Shown here one piece after another: positions 1-9,260 of a DNA stretch of 63,486 nucleotides. Both the position numbers and the translations under genes were made by a program. The DNA is taken from assembly GCF_003011895.2 (NCBI RefSeq), contig NZ_PXWF02000139.1, positions 1 to 63,486 of the forward strand, given 5' to 3'. Source of the DNA: Massilia glaciei. GTDB lineage: Bacteria; Pseudomonadota; Gammaproteobacteria; Burkholderiales; Burkholderiaceae_D. Numbering within the stretch: position 1 is the stretch's first letter; each line of letters starts with the position of its first letter. The notes under the pieces were generated by a model. The model ran no database searches. It was not told the origin of the DNA and saw only the letters and a program-made list of their open reading frames with translations.

Positions 1-113
1 TCGCTTTTGAATTGAGAACTGCTGGGCGGCGGCCGGGTATCGGTTGACCGCGCCCGCCGCGCCAGCGATACTGGAATGCTCGGCCGGCCCGATCCGGCGC
101 AGCGCGCGCCGAA

Positions 114-1655
114 GTGGCTCATTTGCAAACACAAGCACAAGGTGACGGCGTGGACCAGCAAACCTACACATCCCTCGTCCATTCGCTCGAGGTCGACGCG
201 ACCATCCACCCGGGGCGCTTCCGCGGCAAGGTGATCCTGCTCGGCAGCATGGCCTACCTCGTGCTGTTCGGCCTGCTGGCGGCGCTCGCGCTGCTGTTCT
301 GGTTCGCGTTCGAGGCGGCGCGGGCGGCCGACCGCGCGGGCAGCCTGATCCGTCTCGGCCTGTTCGCCCTGTTCATGGCGCCCGTGTTCGTGGTGGTGCT
401 GCGGATGTTCTTCATGCGCCTGCCGGTGCCAGAGGGGCGCGTGCTCCTGCGCGCCGACGCGCCCAAGCTGTTCGGCCTGATCGACAAGATGCGCAAGCAG
501 CTCAAGGGTCCGCCGATCCACCACGTGCTGCTCGACGACGAGTTCAACGCCGCCATTTTCCAGCGCCCGCGCCTCGGCCTGTTCGGCGGGCACACCAACT
601 ACCTGATTTTGGGCCTGCCCTACATGCTGAGCATGTCGCCGCAGGAGATGGCCGCGACCGTGGCGCACGAGTACGGACATGTGTGCGGCAACCACGGCAA
701 GGTCAGCGCCTGGATCTACCGCCAGCGCCAGACCTTTACCGCGTTGTACCAGCAGATCGGCGACGGCGCCGGCGACAACCTCGTGTACGGCCTGCTCGCC
801 GGCCTGCTGGGCAAGTTCATGCCCTACTACAGCGCGCACACCTTCGTGCTGTCGCGCCAGAACGAATACGACGCCGACCTCACCGCCACCGAGCTGGTCG
901 GCGCCAAGCCCAACGCGGCCGGGCTGATCCGTGGCGAGCTGCTGGGGCGCTGGATCGACGAGGAGTTCTGGCCGACGCTGCTGCGCCAGGCCGACACGCG
1001 CGACAAGCCGGCCTTTTTGCCGTTCAGCGCGATGGGCACCGCGTTCAAGGCCGGCTACGGCCAGTGGGCCACGTCCGAGACGCTGGCGCGCGCCTGGGGC
1101 GAAAAATCGGACCTGTACGACACCCATCCGGCGCTGCGCGAGCGGGTCGAGGCGACCGGTGAGCGCTGCAAGCTGCCGGCCTGCATCGATGTCAGCGCGG
1201 CCGAGGCGCTGCTGGGCGGGCGCACCAGGATGCTGGTCGACGAATTCGACCAGCGCTGGTGGCAGCGCGAGAAAAAGGAGTGGCGCGCGCGCTTCCAGTA
1301 CGCCTCGCGCGCGCAGGCGCGCCTGCTGGAACTGCGGCGCGCGCCGCTGGACGCGCTCAAACTGCAGGAGCTGCAGGAGCTGGCGGTGTTGAGCGCCGAG
1401 TTCGAGCAGCCCGACAAGGTGGTGCTGGCCCACTTGCTGGCCCAGCCGGGCGGCCCGTTCCCGCGCGCCGAGTACGAGTATGGCTGCCTGCTGCTGGCCG
1501 GGCGCGACGACAAGGGGCTCGGCCATCTGGCCAACGCGGGCGCGGCCGACGCCCGCCTGCGCGACAAGGCCGCGCGGGTGGGGTTTTCGTACCTGGCCAA
1601 GTACGGGGATGAGCGGCAGGCGCAGCAGTGGTGTGACCGCGTGGTCGCGGGTTAG
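114..1655 (+). CDS. M48-family membrane zinc metalloprotease
   Basis: Predicted zinc-dependent peptidase of the M48 (HtpX/Ste24-like) family. The N-terminal third has two hydrophobic segments (about residues 40-65 and 80-105), followed by the peptidase domain with the zinc motif HEYGH at residues 185-189 and a downstream NEYDAD, whose Glu (about 251) would be the third zinc ligand. The C-terminal ~150 residues are charged and helical and not assigned to a family. The start given is GTG; a second in-frame GTG at 150 lies just after an AAGGTGA sequence and is an equally good or better start (501 aa). It stands alone, with no operon partner visible on the right. The family is clear; the substrate is unknown. 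Confidence 0.85.
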   Translation: MAHLQTQAQGDGVDQQTYTSLVHSLEVDATIHPGRFRGKVILLGSMAYLVLFGLLAALALLFWFAFEAARAADRAGSLIRLGLFALFMAPVFVVVLRMFFMRLPVPEGRVLLRADAPKLFGLIDKMRKQLKGPPIHHVLLDDEFNAAIFQRPRLGLFGGHTNYLILGLPYMLSMSPQEMAATVAHEYGHVCGNHGKVSAWIYRQRQTFTALYQQIGDGAGDNLVYGLLAGLLGKFMPYYSAHTFVLSRQNEYDADLTATELVGAKPNAAGLIRGELLGRWIDEEFWPTLLRQADTRDKPAFLPFSAMGTAFKAGYGQWATSETLARAWGEKSDLYDTHPALRERVEATGERCKLPACIDVSAAEALLGGRTRMLVDEFDQRWWQREKKEWRARFQYASRAQARLLELRRAPLDALKLQELQELAVLSAEFEQPDKVVLAHLLAQPGGPFPRAEYEYGCLLLAGRDDKGLGHLANAGAADARLRDKAARVGFSYLAKYGDERQAQQWCDRVVAG

Positions 1656-2239
1656 TCGTGAAGATGCCAAGAATTCAGCGTAGGGCAATGCCAGGTATTG
1701 AACTTCATCGATGGAGGGACGTAGCATAGGGTAACACCTGAGCTACGAGCAAAGCGGCGTCGGCTTGGATAAATTGTTAGGACACATTTCGAACTGCCTC
1801 TTGAAACGAAGCCAGAAACGATATGGGTTTCCGTCGTCAAGCCAAGCGTTTTCGCAGCGCGTTCAAGGTCACGCCAAAAGGCGAACGGCGGGCCGCCCGT
1901 GATTTAAATGATGAACAGAGCCGTTTCCGGCCCGTCCGACGCGAGTGTCGTTATGCAACTCGTTGCTTAAGCACCCTTGGTTCAAGTGGCGCCTGTGCGC
2001 ACTGTAGCCAAAAAGCAACCACATCGGCGAGTTCAGCGGTGCCTGCTTGCGGGACCATCGATACCCCAAGCGAACTTCCCCAACCGCCTATGCCGCATCC
2101 GCTCAGTCAAGGTCGTGGGTCAATTTCCATGAGCGGAAGTGGGTCAATTCCCGTGAGCGCGAAAGAAAAAGGTAACCGGCGCGGCAAAGCACAGCTTTGA
2201 CGTGTCCAGCGAACGAAGTGAGCGAGGTTGACCGCATGG
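1656..2239. other. Intergenic region with no convincing gene
   Basis: About 580 bp of lower-GC sequence. Open frames here give no recognisable protein and lack ribosome binding sites. A short direct repeat of the form GTGGGTCAATTYCCRTGAGCG occurs twice in tandem at about 2115-2160. Repeats of this look sit at the ends of some insertion sequences, so this could be an IS scar, but no transposase fragment was seen. Confidence 0.4.
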
Positions 2240-2548
2240 TTATGCCTTAACTTCGTTTTGAATTTGATATGACATTCCCAGTTCGGAAGCGAGCCGGATG
2301 TGAAACGCCACGCTTTCAACTTGGAACTGACATCGCGCCGCCGCGGACCAAGGCGACTCACCTGTTGGGTCATTCCAATCGATACTTCCATCGAATCTCG
2401 AAATGAGCTCGTGGCCGAGGTCAACAGTGTCGCGTGACAATGGTAAGTTTTCCAATGGAACAGGATATCCGAATCGAACTCGCGCTTCCTCGTCCGCTGA
2501 CCAAAGACAAACACCAGAACCGGGATCAAACATGTACCGAAGTCTCAT
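2240..2548 (-). CDS. Small hypothetical protein, immunity-like size and context
   Basis: A 102-residue acidic soluble protein of unknown function. The start at 2548 was chosen because an AAAGGCG ribosome binding site sits directly upstream; longer starts at 2563 and 2614 have none. The N-terminus (MRLRYMFDPGSGVCLW) and the regular amino acid composition look like a genuine protein rather than an antisense shadow. There are no membrane segments. It lies alone in lower-GC DNA between repeats, as an orphan immunity or cargo gene would, but no toxin partner is visible. Function is not recognised. Confidence 0.5.
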   Translation of the reverse strand: MRLRYMFDPGSGVCLWSADEEARVRFGYPVPLENLPLSRDTVDLGHELISRFDGSIDWNDPTGESPWSAAARCQFQVESVAFHIRLASELGMSYQIQNEVKA

Positions 2549-2657
2549 CGCGCCTTTTTGCATAACGTTAAGTAGGCCCCCGAAGGGCCACAGTTTTTTC
2601 GACAAAATGCACAAAATTATGATCTGAAAATCAACGTACTGCCCGACTTTAGCATCG

Positions 2658-2799
<142 letters not shown>

Positions 2800-2831
2800 G
2801 TCGTGCAGTTCCAGGCCTGAAGGTTTGAACT

Positions 2832-2930
2832 CCGCGTATAGGCAAGCTCAGCATGGGTCCCCGCTTTCGCGGGGAGTCATTTCTGCCAATGGCAGGAATG
2901 ACGATGGGTATTTTGTTGATGAAGATCGGC
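2832..2930. repeat. Dispersed repeat unit, copy 1
   Basis: This stretch contains the string CATGGGTCCCCGCTTTCGCG followed by inverted repeats and a tail ending in GATGAAGATCGG. A second copy with the same flanking words (CGCGTATA before, GATGAGGATCGG after) lies at about 56040-56115. It is a short non-coding dispersed element of the kind common between proteobacterial genes. It sits just after the stop of the FAD monooxygenase gene. Confidence 0.7.
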
Positions 2931-2936
2931 GCGCCC

Positions 2937-4094
2937 CTAGCGGCGCCCGAACATCATCAGCTCGGCCAGCACCGTGCGCGCCGGGCCGACCGCGTCGAGC
3001 ATCCCCAGCGACAATCCGAGCAGCGACTGCGCCGGCCCCGAGCCGGCGAACGCGCGCGCCATGGCGTCGGTCAGGCCCATGGTCAGCTTGCGGTCAGCCT
3101 GGCGCGCGTCGCCGAAGCCGGCCAGCCGCTCGGGCGTGGCCTGGTCGAGCTGGCGCGCCAGCACTGCGGCGTCGCGCAGGCCCAGATTGAGGCCCTGGCC
3201 GGCGACCGGATGCAGGGTCTGCGCGGCGTTGCCGATGGCCACCGTGCGGCGTGTCGCGCGCGCCGCCGCGTTGAGTCCGAGCTTGTAGGCGCCGCGCGCT
3301 CCCACCCGCGTGAAGCGCCCCAGCCGGCTGCCGAAGGCGAGCCCGAGTTCGGTCAAAAACGCGGCGTCGTCCAGCGCGAGCAGCGCCTCGGCGCGCTCGG
3401 GGGCGGCGCACCACACGAGCGCGTACTGCAGGCCGTCGGCGCCGTCCTGCGGCAGCAGCGCGAGCGGGCCCTCGTCGGTGAAGCGCTCGTAGGCGCGGTA
3501 CGGAATCGGCGCGCTCGCGGCCACCCGCGCGATGACCGCCGTTTGCAGGTAGTCGCGCTGCACGCCCTGGTGCTCCTGGGCGCCGAACACGCCGCCTTCG
3601 GCCTGCACCACGATCGCCGCCGATAGCTCGCGCCCGTCGTCGAGCCGCAGATGCACGCCGTCGGCGTGTTCGACATGGCCGGCCACGCGCGCCGGGCGCA
3701 TGATGGCCACCCCCAGTTGCGCGCAGGCGCCGGCCAGAGCGCCGACCAGTTCGCCGTAGCGCGTCACGTAGCCAAGCGCCGGCACTTGCTGCTCGGCGCG
3801 GTCGATCATGCTGCGCCCGAGCCGGCCGCGGCGCGACACGTGGATCTGGTGGATCGCGGTGGCCGGCAGCGGCCAGGCGCCGACCTGCGCGAGCAGCTGG
3901 GCGCTGCCGTACGAGAGCGCGAGCGAGCGCGGGTCGGCCGCCGCCTGTTCCAGCGTGCGCGCGTCGATCAGGCCGATGCGCGCCGGATCCATGCCGCGCT
4001 TGGCCAGCAGCGCGGCGAGCATCATGCCGACCGGGCCGGCGCCGCAGATGGCGACCTCGAAGTCGCTCGCGGCGCCGCTCACCGCGCCGTTCAT
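2937..4094 (-). CDS. UbiH/UbiF/COQ6-family FAD-dependent hydroxylase
   Basis: A 385-residue flavoprotein monooxygenase of the ubiquinone-biosynthesis hydroxylase family, predicted to hydroxylate the quinone ring at the inner face of the membrane. Visible features are the N-terminal dinucleotide-binding GAGPVGM (about residues 17-23) and the second FAD motif near residue 280-300 (IGNAAQTLHPVAGQGLN, where the usual GD is GN). Its ATG overlaps the stop of the preceding pepP by 4 nt, so the two are translationally coupled. The pepP-ubiH order is also found in E. coli (pepP-ubiH-ubiI). Which ring position it hydroxylates cannot be read from sequence alone. Confidence 0.88.
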   Translation of the reverse strand: MNGAVSGAASDFEVAICGAGPVGMMLAALLAKRGMDPARIGLIDARTLEQAAADPRSLALSYGSAQLLAQVGAWPLPATAIHQIHVSRRGRLGRSMIDRAEQQVPALGYVTRYGELVGALAGACAQLGVAIMRPARVAGHVEHADGVHLRLDDGRELSAAIVVQAEGGVFGAQEHQGVQRDYLQTAVIARVAASAPIPYRAYERFTDEGPLALLPQDGADGLQYALVWCAAPERAEALLALDDAAFLTELGLAFGSRLGRFTRVGARGAYKLGLNAAARATRRTVAIGNAAQTLHPVAGQGLNLGLRDAAVLARQLDQATPERLAGFGDARQADRKLTMGLTDAMARAFAGSGPAQSLLGLSLGMLDAVGPARTVLAELMMFGRR

Positions 4095-5422
4095 CGCGCA
4101 CCCCGCATCAGTTGCTCGATCCCGGCCACGGTTTTGGCGGCGCCGTCGCTGAGCACGCGGTGCCCGCCCGGGGTGACGAGCACGTCGTCCTCGATCCGGA
4201 TGCCGGTGTGCCAGAATTGTTCGGGGATGCCCGGCCCCGGGCGCACGTAGATGCCCGGTTCGACCGTGAGCACCATGCCCGGCGCAAGCGCGCGCGAGGG
4301 CTTGCCGGGCGCGGCGCCGTCGCGGTAGGCGCCGGTGTCGTGCACGTCAAGCCCGAGCCAGTGGCCGGTGCCGTGCATGTAGAACTGCTGGTGCGCGCGC
4401 TCGGCGATGGCGTTTTCGGCAGTGCCGAAATGCGCCTTGTCGAGCAGCCCGAGGTCGAGCATGCCCTGCGCCAGCACGCCGGTGGCGGCGTCGTGGATGT
4501 CGCTGTAGGGCCGGCCCGGCGCCACCGCCGCCAGCGCCGCGGCCTGCGCCGCCAGCACCAGTTCGTAGAGTTGGCGCTGCGGCGCGCTGAAGCGCCCGCT
4601 CACGGGATAGGTGCGCGTGATGTCGGCCGCGTAGCTGTCGAATTCGCAGCCGGCGTCGATCAACACCAGATCGCCGTCGCGCAGTTGCGCGTTGTTGGCG
4701 TTGTAGTGCAGCACGCAGGCGTTCGCGCCGGCGGCGACGATCGGCGTGTAGGCGGGGAACTGGGCGCCGTTGCTGCGGAATTCGTGCAGCAGTTCGGCCT
4801 CGAGCTGGTACTCGAACATGCCGGCGCGGGTGGCGCGCATGGCGCGCTCGTGCGCCTGCGCCGAAATGGCGGCCGCGCGCAGCATCAGCGCCTGCTCGCC
4901 GTCGTCCTTGAAAAGGCGCATCTCGTCGAGCAGCGGCAGCAGGTCGTGCGCCTCGGCGGGCGCTCGCGCGCCGCTGCGCCCGAGCGCTCGCACGCCGCTA
5001 AGCCATGCGCGCATCTGGGTGTCGAGCGCGGCGCTGTGGCCGAGCGCGTAGTAGGCCGCCGGCGCGTCTGTCAGCAGGCGCACCATTTCGGCGTCGAGCT
5101 CCTCGATCGGGTGCGCGGCGTCGAAGCCGAACGCGGCGCGCGCGCCGTCGGGGCCGTGGCGGAAGCCGTCCCAGATTTCGCGCTCGAGGTTTTTGGGGCG
5201 GCAGAACAGCACCGCCTGCGCCGGCCCGGCGGGGCCGGCCGCGACCAGCGCGAGCACGCTGTCTGGCTCGGTGAAGCCGGTCAGGTAGTAAAAATAGCTG
5301 TCGTGGCGGTAGGGGTAGTCGGTGTCGCTGTTGCGCGCCGCCGTAGGCGCGGTCGGCACGATCGCCACGCCGCCGGGCTGCATCTGGGCGCACAGGCGGG
5401 CGCGGCGCGCGGCGAAGTTCAT
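4091..5422 (-). CDS. pepP: Xaa-Pro aminopeptidase (aminopeptidase P)
   Basis: A 443-residue cytoplasmic M24B metallopeptidase that removes the N-terminal residue from peptides with proline second. The N-terminal creatinase-like domain is followed by the pita-bread fold. The five dinuclear-metal ligands are visible: Asp in LIDAGCEF and in ADITRTYP, His in HGTGHWLGLDVHD, Glu in VEPGIY and Glu in RIEDD. Length matches E. coli PepP (441). It overlaps murU upstream and the FAD hydroxylase downstream by ATGA, so all are one transcript. Confidence 0.95.
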   Translation of the reverse strand: MNFAARRARLCAQMQPGGVAIVPTAPTAARNSDTDYPYRHDSYFYYLTGFTEPDSVLALVAAGPAGPAQAVLFCRPKNLEREIWDGFRHGPDGARAAFGFDAAHPIEELDAEMVRLLTDAPAAYYALGHSAALDTQMRAWLSGVRALGRSGARAPAEAHDLLPLLDEMRLFKDDGEQALMLRAAAISAQAHERAMRATRAGMFEYQLEAELLHEFRSNGAQFPAYTPIVAAGANACVLHYNANNAQLRDGDLVLIDAGCEFDSYAADITRTYPVSGRFSAPQRQLYELVLAAQAAALAAVAPGRPYSDIHDAATGVLAQGMLDLGLLDKAHFGTAENAIAERAHQQFYMHGTGHWLGLDVHDTGAYRDGAAPGKPSRALAPGMVLTVEPGIYVRPGPGIPEQFWHTGIRIEDDVLVTPGGHRVLSDGAAKTVAGIEQLMRGAR

Positions 5423-6141
5423 GCCTTGGCCCTGGCCGCGAGCGGCGCGTTGAGCTCATTCAACTGATCGATGGTGCCGACGTTGACCCAGTCGCCCTCG
5501 TAGATCTCGCCGCCCACGTGGCCGGCGTCGGCGTGCTGGCGGATCAGGGGCCCGAGCTTGGCGTGGCTGCCCGGCTCGATGCCGGCGAACATCTCGGTCC
5601 GGTAGACCCCGATGTTGGCGAAGGTCCATTTGGGGTCACCCTCGTTGGACACCGAGTACAGCGACGACAGGCCGAAGTCGCCGTCGGGGTTGTGATCTGG
5701 ATTTTTGACGAGGTAGATCCAGCACATGTCGCGCTGGTCGGCGGCGTACGGGTTGCCCCACATGTCCTTGTCGTGCAGCACGTCCTTGACCTGCTCGAAG
5801 TCGAAGTAGGGGCAGTAGATGTCGCCCGAGATCGCCAGGAACGGTTCGTCGCCGAGCAGGTGCAGGGCCTTGGCGATGCCGCCGGCGGTCTCGAGCGCGG
5901 TGTCCTCGTGCGAGTAGGCGATGCGCGCGCCGAGCGCGCTGCCATCGCCGAGCGCCTGTTCGATCTGCGCGCCCAGGTGGGCGTGGTTGATGACGATCTC
6001 GGTGATGCCGGCGCGCACCAGGTTGAGCACGTGCCAGGTGATCAGGGGCCGCCCGCGCACCTTGAGCAGGGGCTTGGGGCAGTCGTCGGTCAGCGGACGC
6101 ATCCGCTCGCCGCGGCCGGCGGCAAAAATCATGGCTTTCAT
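5419..6141 (-). CDS. murU: N-acetylmuramate 1-phosphate uridylyltransferase
   Basis: A 240-residue nucleotidyltransferase that makes UDP-MurNAc from MurNAc-1-phosphate in the peptidoglycan recycling route that bypasses MurA and fosfomycin. The N-terminal signature FAAGRGERMRPLT followed by CPKPLLKV is the NTP-binding loop of the family. Start 6141 was chosen because the protein then begins with MKAMIFAAG; the longer open frame upstream is low complexity. The kinase AmgK lies 19 nt upstream in the same operon, and that pairing is what makes the MurU call firm rather than a generic NTP transferase. Confidence 0.93.
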   Translation of the reverse strand: MKAMIFAAGRGERMRPLTDDCPKPLLKVRGRPLITWHVLNLVRAGITEIVINHAHLGAQIEQALGDGSALGARIAYSHEDTALETAGGIAKALHLLGDEPFLAISGDIYCPYFDFEQVKDVLHDKDMWGNPYAADQRDMCWIYLVKNPDHNPDGDFGLSSLYSVSNEGDPKWTFANIGVYRTEMFAGIEPGSHAKLGPLIRQHADAGHVGGEIYEGDWVNVGTIDQLNELNAPLAARAKA

Positions 6142-6160
6142 GCTTGTTCCAGTATCAGAA

Positions 6161-7207
6161 TCAGAAGGTGTAGCCGACCTGCGGCGCCTTGTCCTCGAAC
6201 GCGTCGAGCAGGCGCACCAGCGGTTTGAGCACAGTGTAGCGGTTTGCCGTCTTGCGCACATAGTCGGCCACGGTCGGCAGATCGCCCATGTAGATGCTCT
6301 TGCCGTCGCGGTAGTTCAGGCGGCAGAAGATGCCCAGGATCTTGAGGTGGCGCTGCAGCGCCATGAACTCGAAGTCGCGATAGAAGGCGTCGATGTCGGG
6401 GTTGACCGGCAACCCGACCGATTTCGCCTTTTGCCAGTAGCGCACCACCCAGTCGAGCACCATCTCCTCGTCCCACTGGATGTAGGCGTCGCGCAGGAGC
6501 GAGCCGAGGTCGTAGGTGACGGGGCCGAACACGGCGTCCTGGAAGTCGAGCACGCCCGGGTTGCCCTGGTCGAGGAACATCAGGTTGCGCGAATGGAAGT
6601 CGCGGTGCATGAACACCTGCTGCTGCGCCAGGTTGTTGGCGATGATCGCCTCGAACACCTGATCGAGCTGGCCCTGCTGGGCCGGCGTCATCGTCACGCC
6701 GAGGTGCTTGCCGACGAACCATTCGGGGAACAGGTTGAGCTCGCGCTCGATGAAGGCGCGGTCGTAGTCGGGCAGCACCCCGGGCGTGCTGTGCAGCTGG
6801 AATTTGATCAGCGTGTCGAGCGCGTCCGAATACATGAAGGGCGCGTTGTCGACCGTCAGGCGCGACAGGTAGGTGGTGTTGCCCAGGTCCGACAGCAGCA
6901 GGTAGCCGTTCGGGACGTCCTCTGCCACCACCGCCGGCACGCTCACGCCGGCTTCGCGCAGCAGGCCGGCCACGTGCAGGAAGGCGGGCACGTTCTCGCG
7001 CTCGGGTGGCGCGTCCATCGCCACCAGCGTCGCTCCGAGCTTGCCCTGCAGCGCCGGCAGCACGTCGAGCCGGTAGTAGCGGCGGAAGCTGGCGTCGGAC
7101 GAGGCCGGGCGGCAGCTGGCGGTGTCGACCAGGCCGAGCGTGCCCAGCCATGCGGTGAGGGCGGCCAGGCGCGTGTCGGGGGCGCTAACGGGGAGGGAGG
7201 TGGACAT
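6161..7207 (-). CDS. amgK: N-acetylmuramate/N-acetylglucosamine kinase (APH fold)
   Basis: A 348-residue anomeric sugar kinase of the aminoglycoside-phosphotransferase fold. It phosphorylates MurNAc at C1 to feed MurU. The catalytic loop HRDFHSRNLMF (about residues 200-210) and the metal-binding VLDFQDAVFG (about 218-227) are intact. The start at 7207 (MSTSLPV) was chosen over a longer proline/arginine-rich upstream frame. It is the first gene of amgK-murU-pepP-ubiH-like. In pseudomonads the amgK-murU pair faces lptD-surA directly; here a lipase pair sits in between. Confidence 0.92.
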   Translation of the reverse strand: MSTSLPVSAPDTRLAALTAWLGTLGLVDTASCRPASSDASFRRYYRLDVLPALQGKLGATLVAMDAPPERENVPAFLHVAGLLREAGVSVPAVVAEDVPNGYLLLSDLGNTTYLSRLTVDNAPFMYSDALDTLIKFQLHSTPGVLPDYDRAFIERELNLFPEWFVGKHLGVTMTPAQQGQLDQVFEAIIANNLAQQQVFMHRDFHSRNLMFLDQGNPGVLDFQDAVFGPVTYDLGSLLRDAYIQWDEEMVLDWVVRYWQKAKSVGLPVNPDIDAFYRDFEFMALQRHLKILGIFCRLNYRDGKSIYMGDLPTVADYVRKTANRYTVLKPLVRLLDAFEDKAPQVGYTF

Positions 7208-7819
7208 GGGGGGCCTGTGGATGCGGTTGATGTTGGGCGGGGCCGTGGCGGGCGCCGCCGCTGGTGCTGTCGGGGCTGGCCATGCAATCGGGCATGGCAA
7301 ATCGCTTGCAATAATACGCGATTTCGCTTGGGGCAGGAACCCGGAGCACGCTTGGCGGCGCCGCACCGGTCGCCGTGCCGGCCGTGCAAACCGGGCCGAA
7401 GTCAAGCGAATTTTTCGAGGCGTGCCTCTACTCCACGCCATCCCGCCCCGTGATTAAATCGAGCGCTCGCTCTAAATATTAAATAACAAATATTGTCTCA
7501 AATGCCCTGTGGAAAGCCACGGCCCAGACGGCCATGCGCGAAGCCATTGCGGCGCCTCCGCATCCGCGGATTCGCTTGCCAGCACCAGCACAGCATCAGC
7601 ACCAGCACCAGCACCAGCATCAGCACCAGCAGCCCAACACTTGCCTTGTCGAACACCGGAATGCCGCCCTGTGCGCCTGCGTGCGCCTTTGCGCGTCCCG
7701 GCCGGCCGGTGTTGCGCCGCTATACCCCGGATCGCGCGGACTGAGCCGCGCCATCCAGGGTGAATTGTTTCGCTGTATCGGAGCACCTTCATAAAAACCA
7801 CATAAACGGAGATTGCAAC
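7208..7819. other. Intergenic region with CAGCAC tandem repeat
   Basis: A 612-bp spacer between divergent amgK and the lipase gene. It contains a hexanucleotide tract alternating CAGCAC and CAGCAT at about 7581-7630. Frames through the tract give proline/histidine/glutamine-rich shadows only. Promoters for both flanking genes must lie here; no clear consensus -35/-10 pair was found. Confidence 0.5.
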
Positions 7820-9178
7820 ATGCGTACAAAAGCGTCAGCAGTAAAGCAGATGGGAAAATTCTTCAGGGCGGCGGCGTTCGCCGTGGCGGCCGCGGCGGCG
7901 CTGCCGGCCAGCGCGGCCAACAACGATCCGATCGTGCTGGTGCACGGCTTCCTCGGGTTCGGGCCGAACGAGTTGAGCGGGACGGGCTTCCGCTATTGGG
8001 GCGGCTTCAACGATGTCGCCGCGCACATGCGCGGCTATAACGGGGTCACGCGCAAGGTCATGGCCGCCTCGGTCGGGCCGGTCAGCTCGAACTGGGACCG
8101 CGCGGTCGAGCTGTACTACCAGATCAAGGGCGGCTGCGCCGACTACGGCGCCAAGCACACGGCCAAATTTTCCGCCTACGGCGCGCGGCGCCAGCCGGCC
8201 GGCAAATGCTGGGCCGCCAGTGCGTCCAACAATCCGAACAACTATCCGCTGGCCCTGTATCCGGCCTGGGACGCGGCGCACCCGCTGCACCTGGTCGCGC
8301 ACAGCCAGGGCGGGCAGACCATCCGCGTGCTGATCCAACTGCTCGAGAACGGCTCGCCCAACGGCGACGAGGGCGGCGGCGCCCTGTTCACCGGCGGCAA
8401 GACCGGCTGGATCAAGAGCGCCACCACGATCTCGACCCCGCACAACGGCACCACCCTGCGCGATGTCATCGTCGACTACGTGCCCAAGATCTCCGAACTC
8501 GCCGGCCAGGTGGTCGAGGTGGCCGGGCTGGGCGGCAGCGCGAACCCGGGTTACAACTTCAAGCTCGAGCAATACGGGCTGGCGCAGGTGGCGGCCGAGA
8601 ATTTCCGCGACTTCCTCGCGCGCGTCAAGGGCGCGCCGTTCTGGTCCCTGAACCACCGCAACTCGGCCCAGTGGGACCTCGGGCCGGACGGCGCGCGCGA
8701 GCTCAACAACTGGGTCAAGACCTCGCCCAACGTGTACTACCACGCGATCGCCAACGTCGCCACCGAGCAGGGCAGCTCCTGCTGCAACGACACCGACCGC
8801 ATCATCGCGCCATTCCAGAGCGGCGCCTACCAGTACGCGCGCAACGACATGATGTTCTTCCTGAAGAACACCGCCGGCGAATGGGTGGTGCCGTCGATCC
8901 TGATGCGCGGCATCGGCTCGTACACGCAAAGCGCGGCGGGCCGGGTCGCGGTCGACAGCAGTTGGTTCCCGAACGACGGCGTGGTCAACACCGTGAGCAT
9001 GAAGTGGCCGGCCGGCCAGCCGGCGCGCAACTACAACGGCGTGCCGGTGCGGGGCAGTTGGCAATACCTCGGCTACTACGCCCGCTACGACCACTTCGAC
9101 GTGCTCGGCTGGCTGCAGCCGGGCAGCGCGGTGTATCCGATCTACGATAACCTGAGCAAACTGGTGTACGGTTTGTAA
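7820..9178 (+). CDS. Secreted triacylglycerol lipase, family I.5/I.6-like
   Basis: A 452-residue exported alpha/beta-hydrolase lipase. An N-terminal signal peptide ends near ALPASAAN. The oxyanion region is VLVHGFLGFG. The nucleophile elbow is AHSQG with Ser162; Asp386 (PNDGVV) and His425 (YDHFDV) complete a plausible triad. The motifs FRYWGG, RAVELYYQIKGG and DYGAKH follow the pattern of thermophilic Geobacillus and staphylococcal lipases rather than the Pseudomonas/Burkholderia lipases. Start 7820 follows an ACGGAG ribosome binding site. The next gene resembles the C-terminus of a lipase foldase, which I.5-type lipases normally do not use. Confidence 0.88.
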   Translation: MRTKASAVKQMGKFFRAAAFAVAAAAALPASAANNDPIVLVHGFLGFGPNELSGTGFRYWGGFNDVAAHMRGYNGVTRKVMAASVGPVSSNWDRAVELYYQIKGGCADYGAKHTAKFSAYGARRQPAGKCWAASASNNPNNYPLALYPAWDAAHPLHLVAHSQGGQTIRVLIQLLENGSPNGDEGGGALFTGGKTGWIKSATTISTPHNGTTLRDVIVDYVPKISELAGQVVEVAGLGGSANPGYNFKLEQYGLAQVAAENFRDFLARVKGAPFWSLNHRNSAQWDLGPDGARELNNWVKTSPNVYYHAIANVATEQGSSCCNDTDRIIAPFQSGAYQYARNDMMFFLKNTAGEWVVPSILMRGIGSYTQSAAGRVAVDSSWFPNDGVVNTVSMKWPAGQPARNYNGVPVRGSWQYLGYYARYDHFDVLGWLQPGSAVYPIYDNLSKLVYGL

Positions 9179-9260
9179 AGGCGTTTCGCGCGGGCGCGCG
9201 CCCGGGAGGCAAACGGGGCCGCGCGCCTGCATTCTTGCAGGCGCACTGGAGGAGCAAACC

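Noticed and set aside
1823-2200. A 125-codon plus-strand frame in the first intergenic region
   Set aside because: No ribosome binding site, Ser/Arg/Pro-biased, and it crosses the short direct repeats.
7581-7630. CAGCAC/CAGCAT tract as a CRISPR-like array
   Set aside because: The period is only 6 bp with no spacers; it is a simple sequence repeat.
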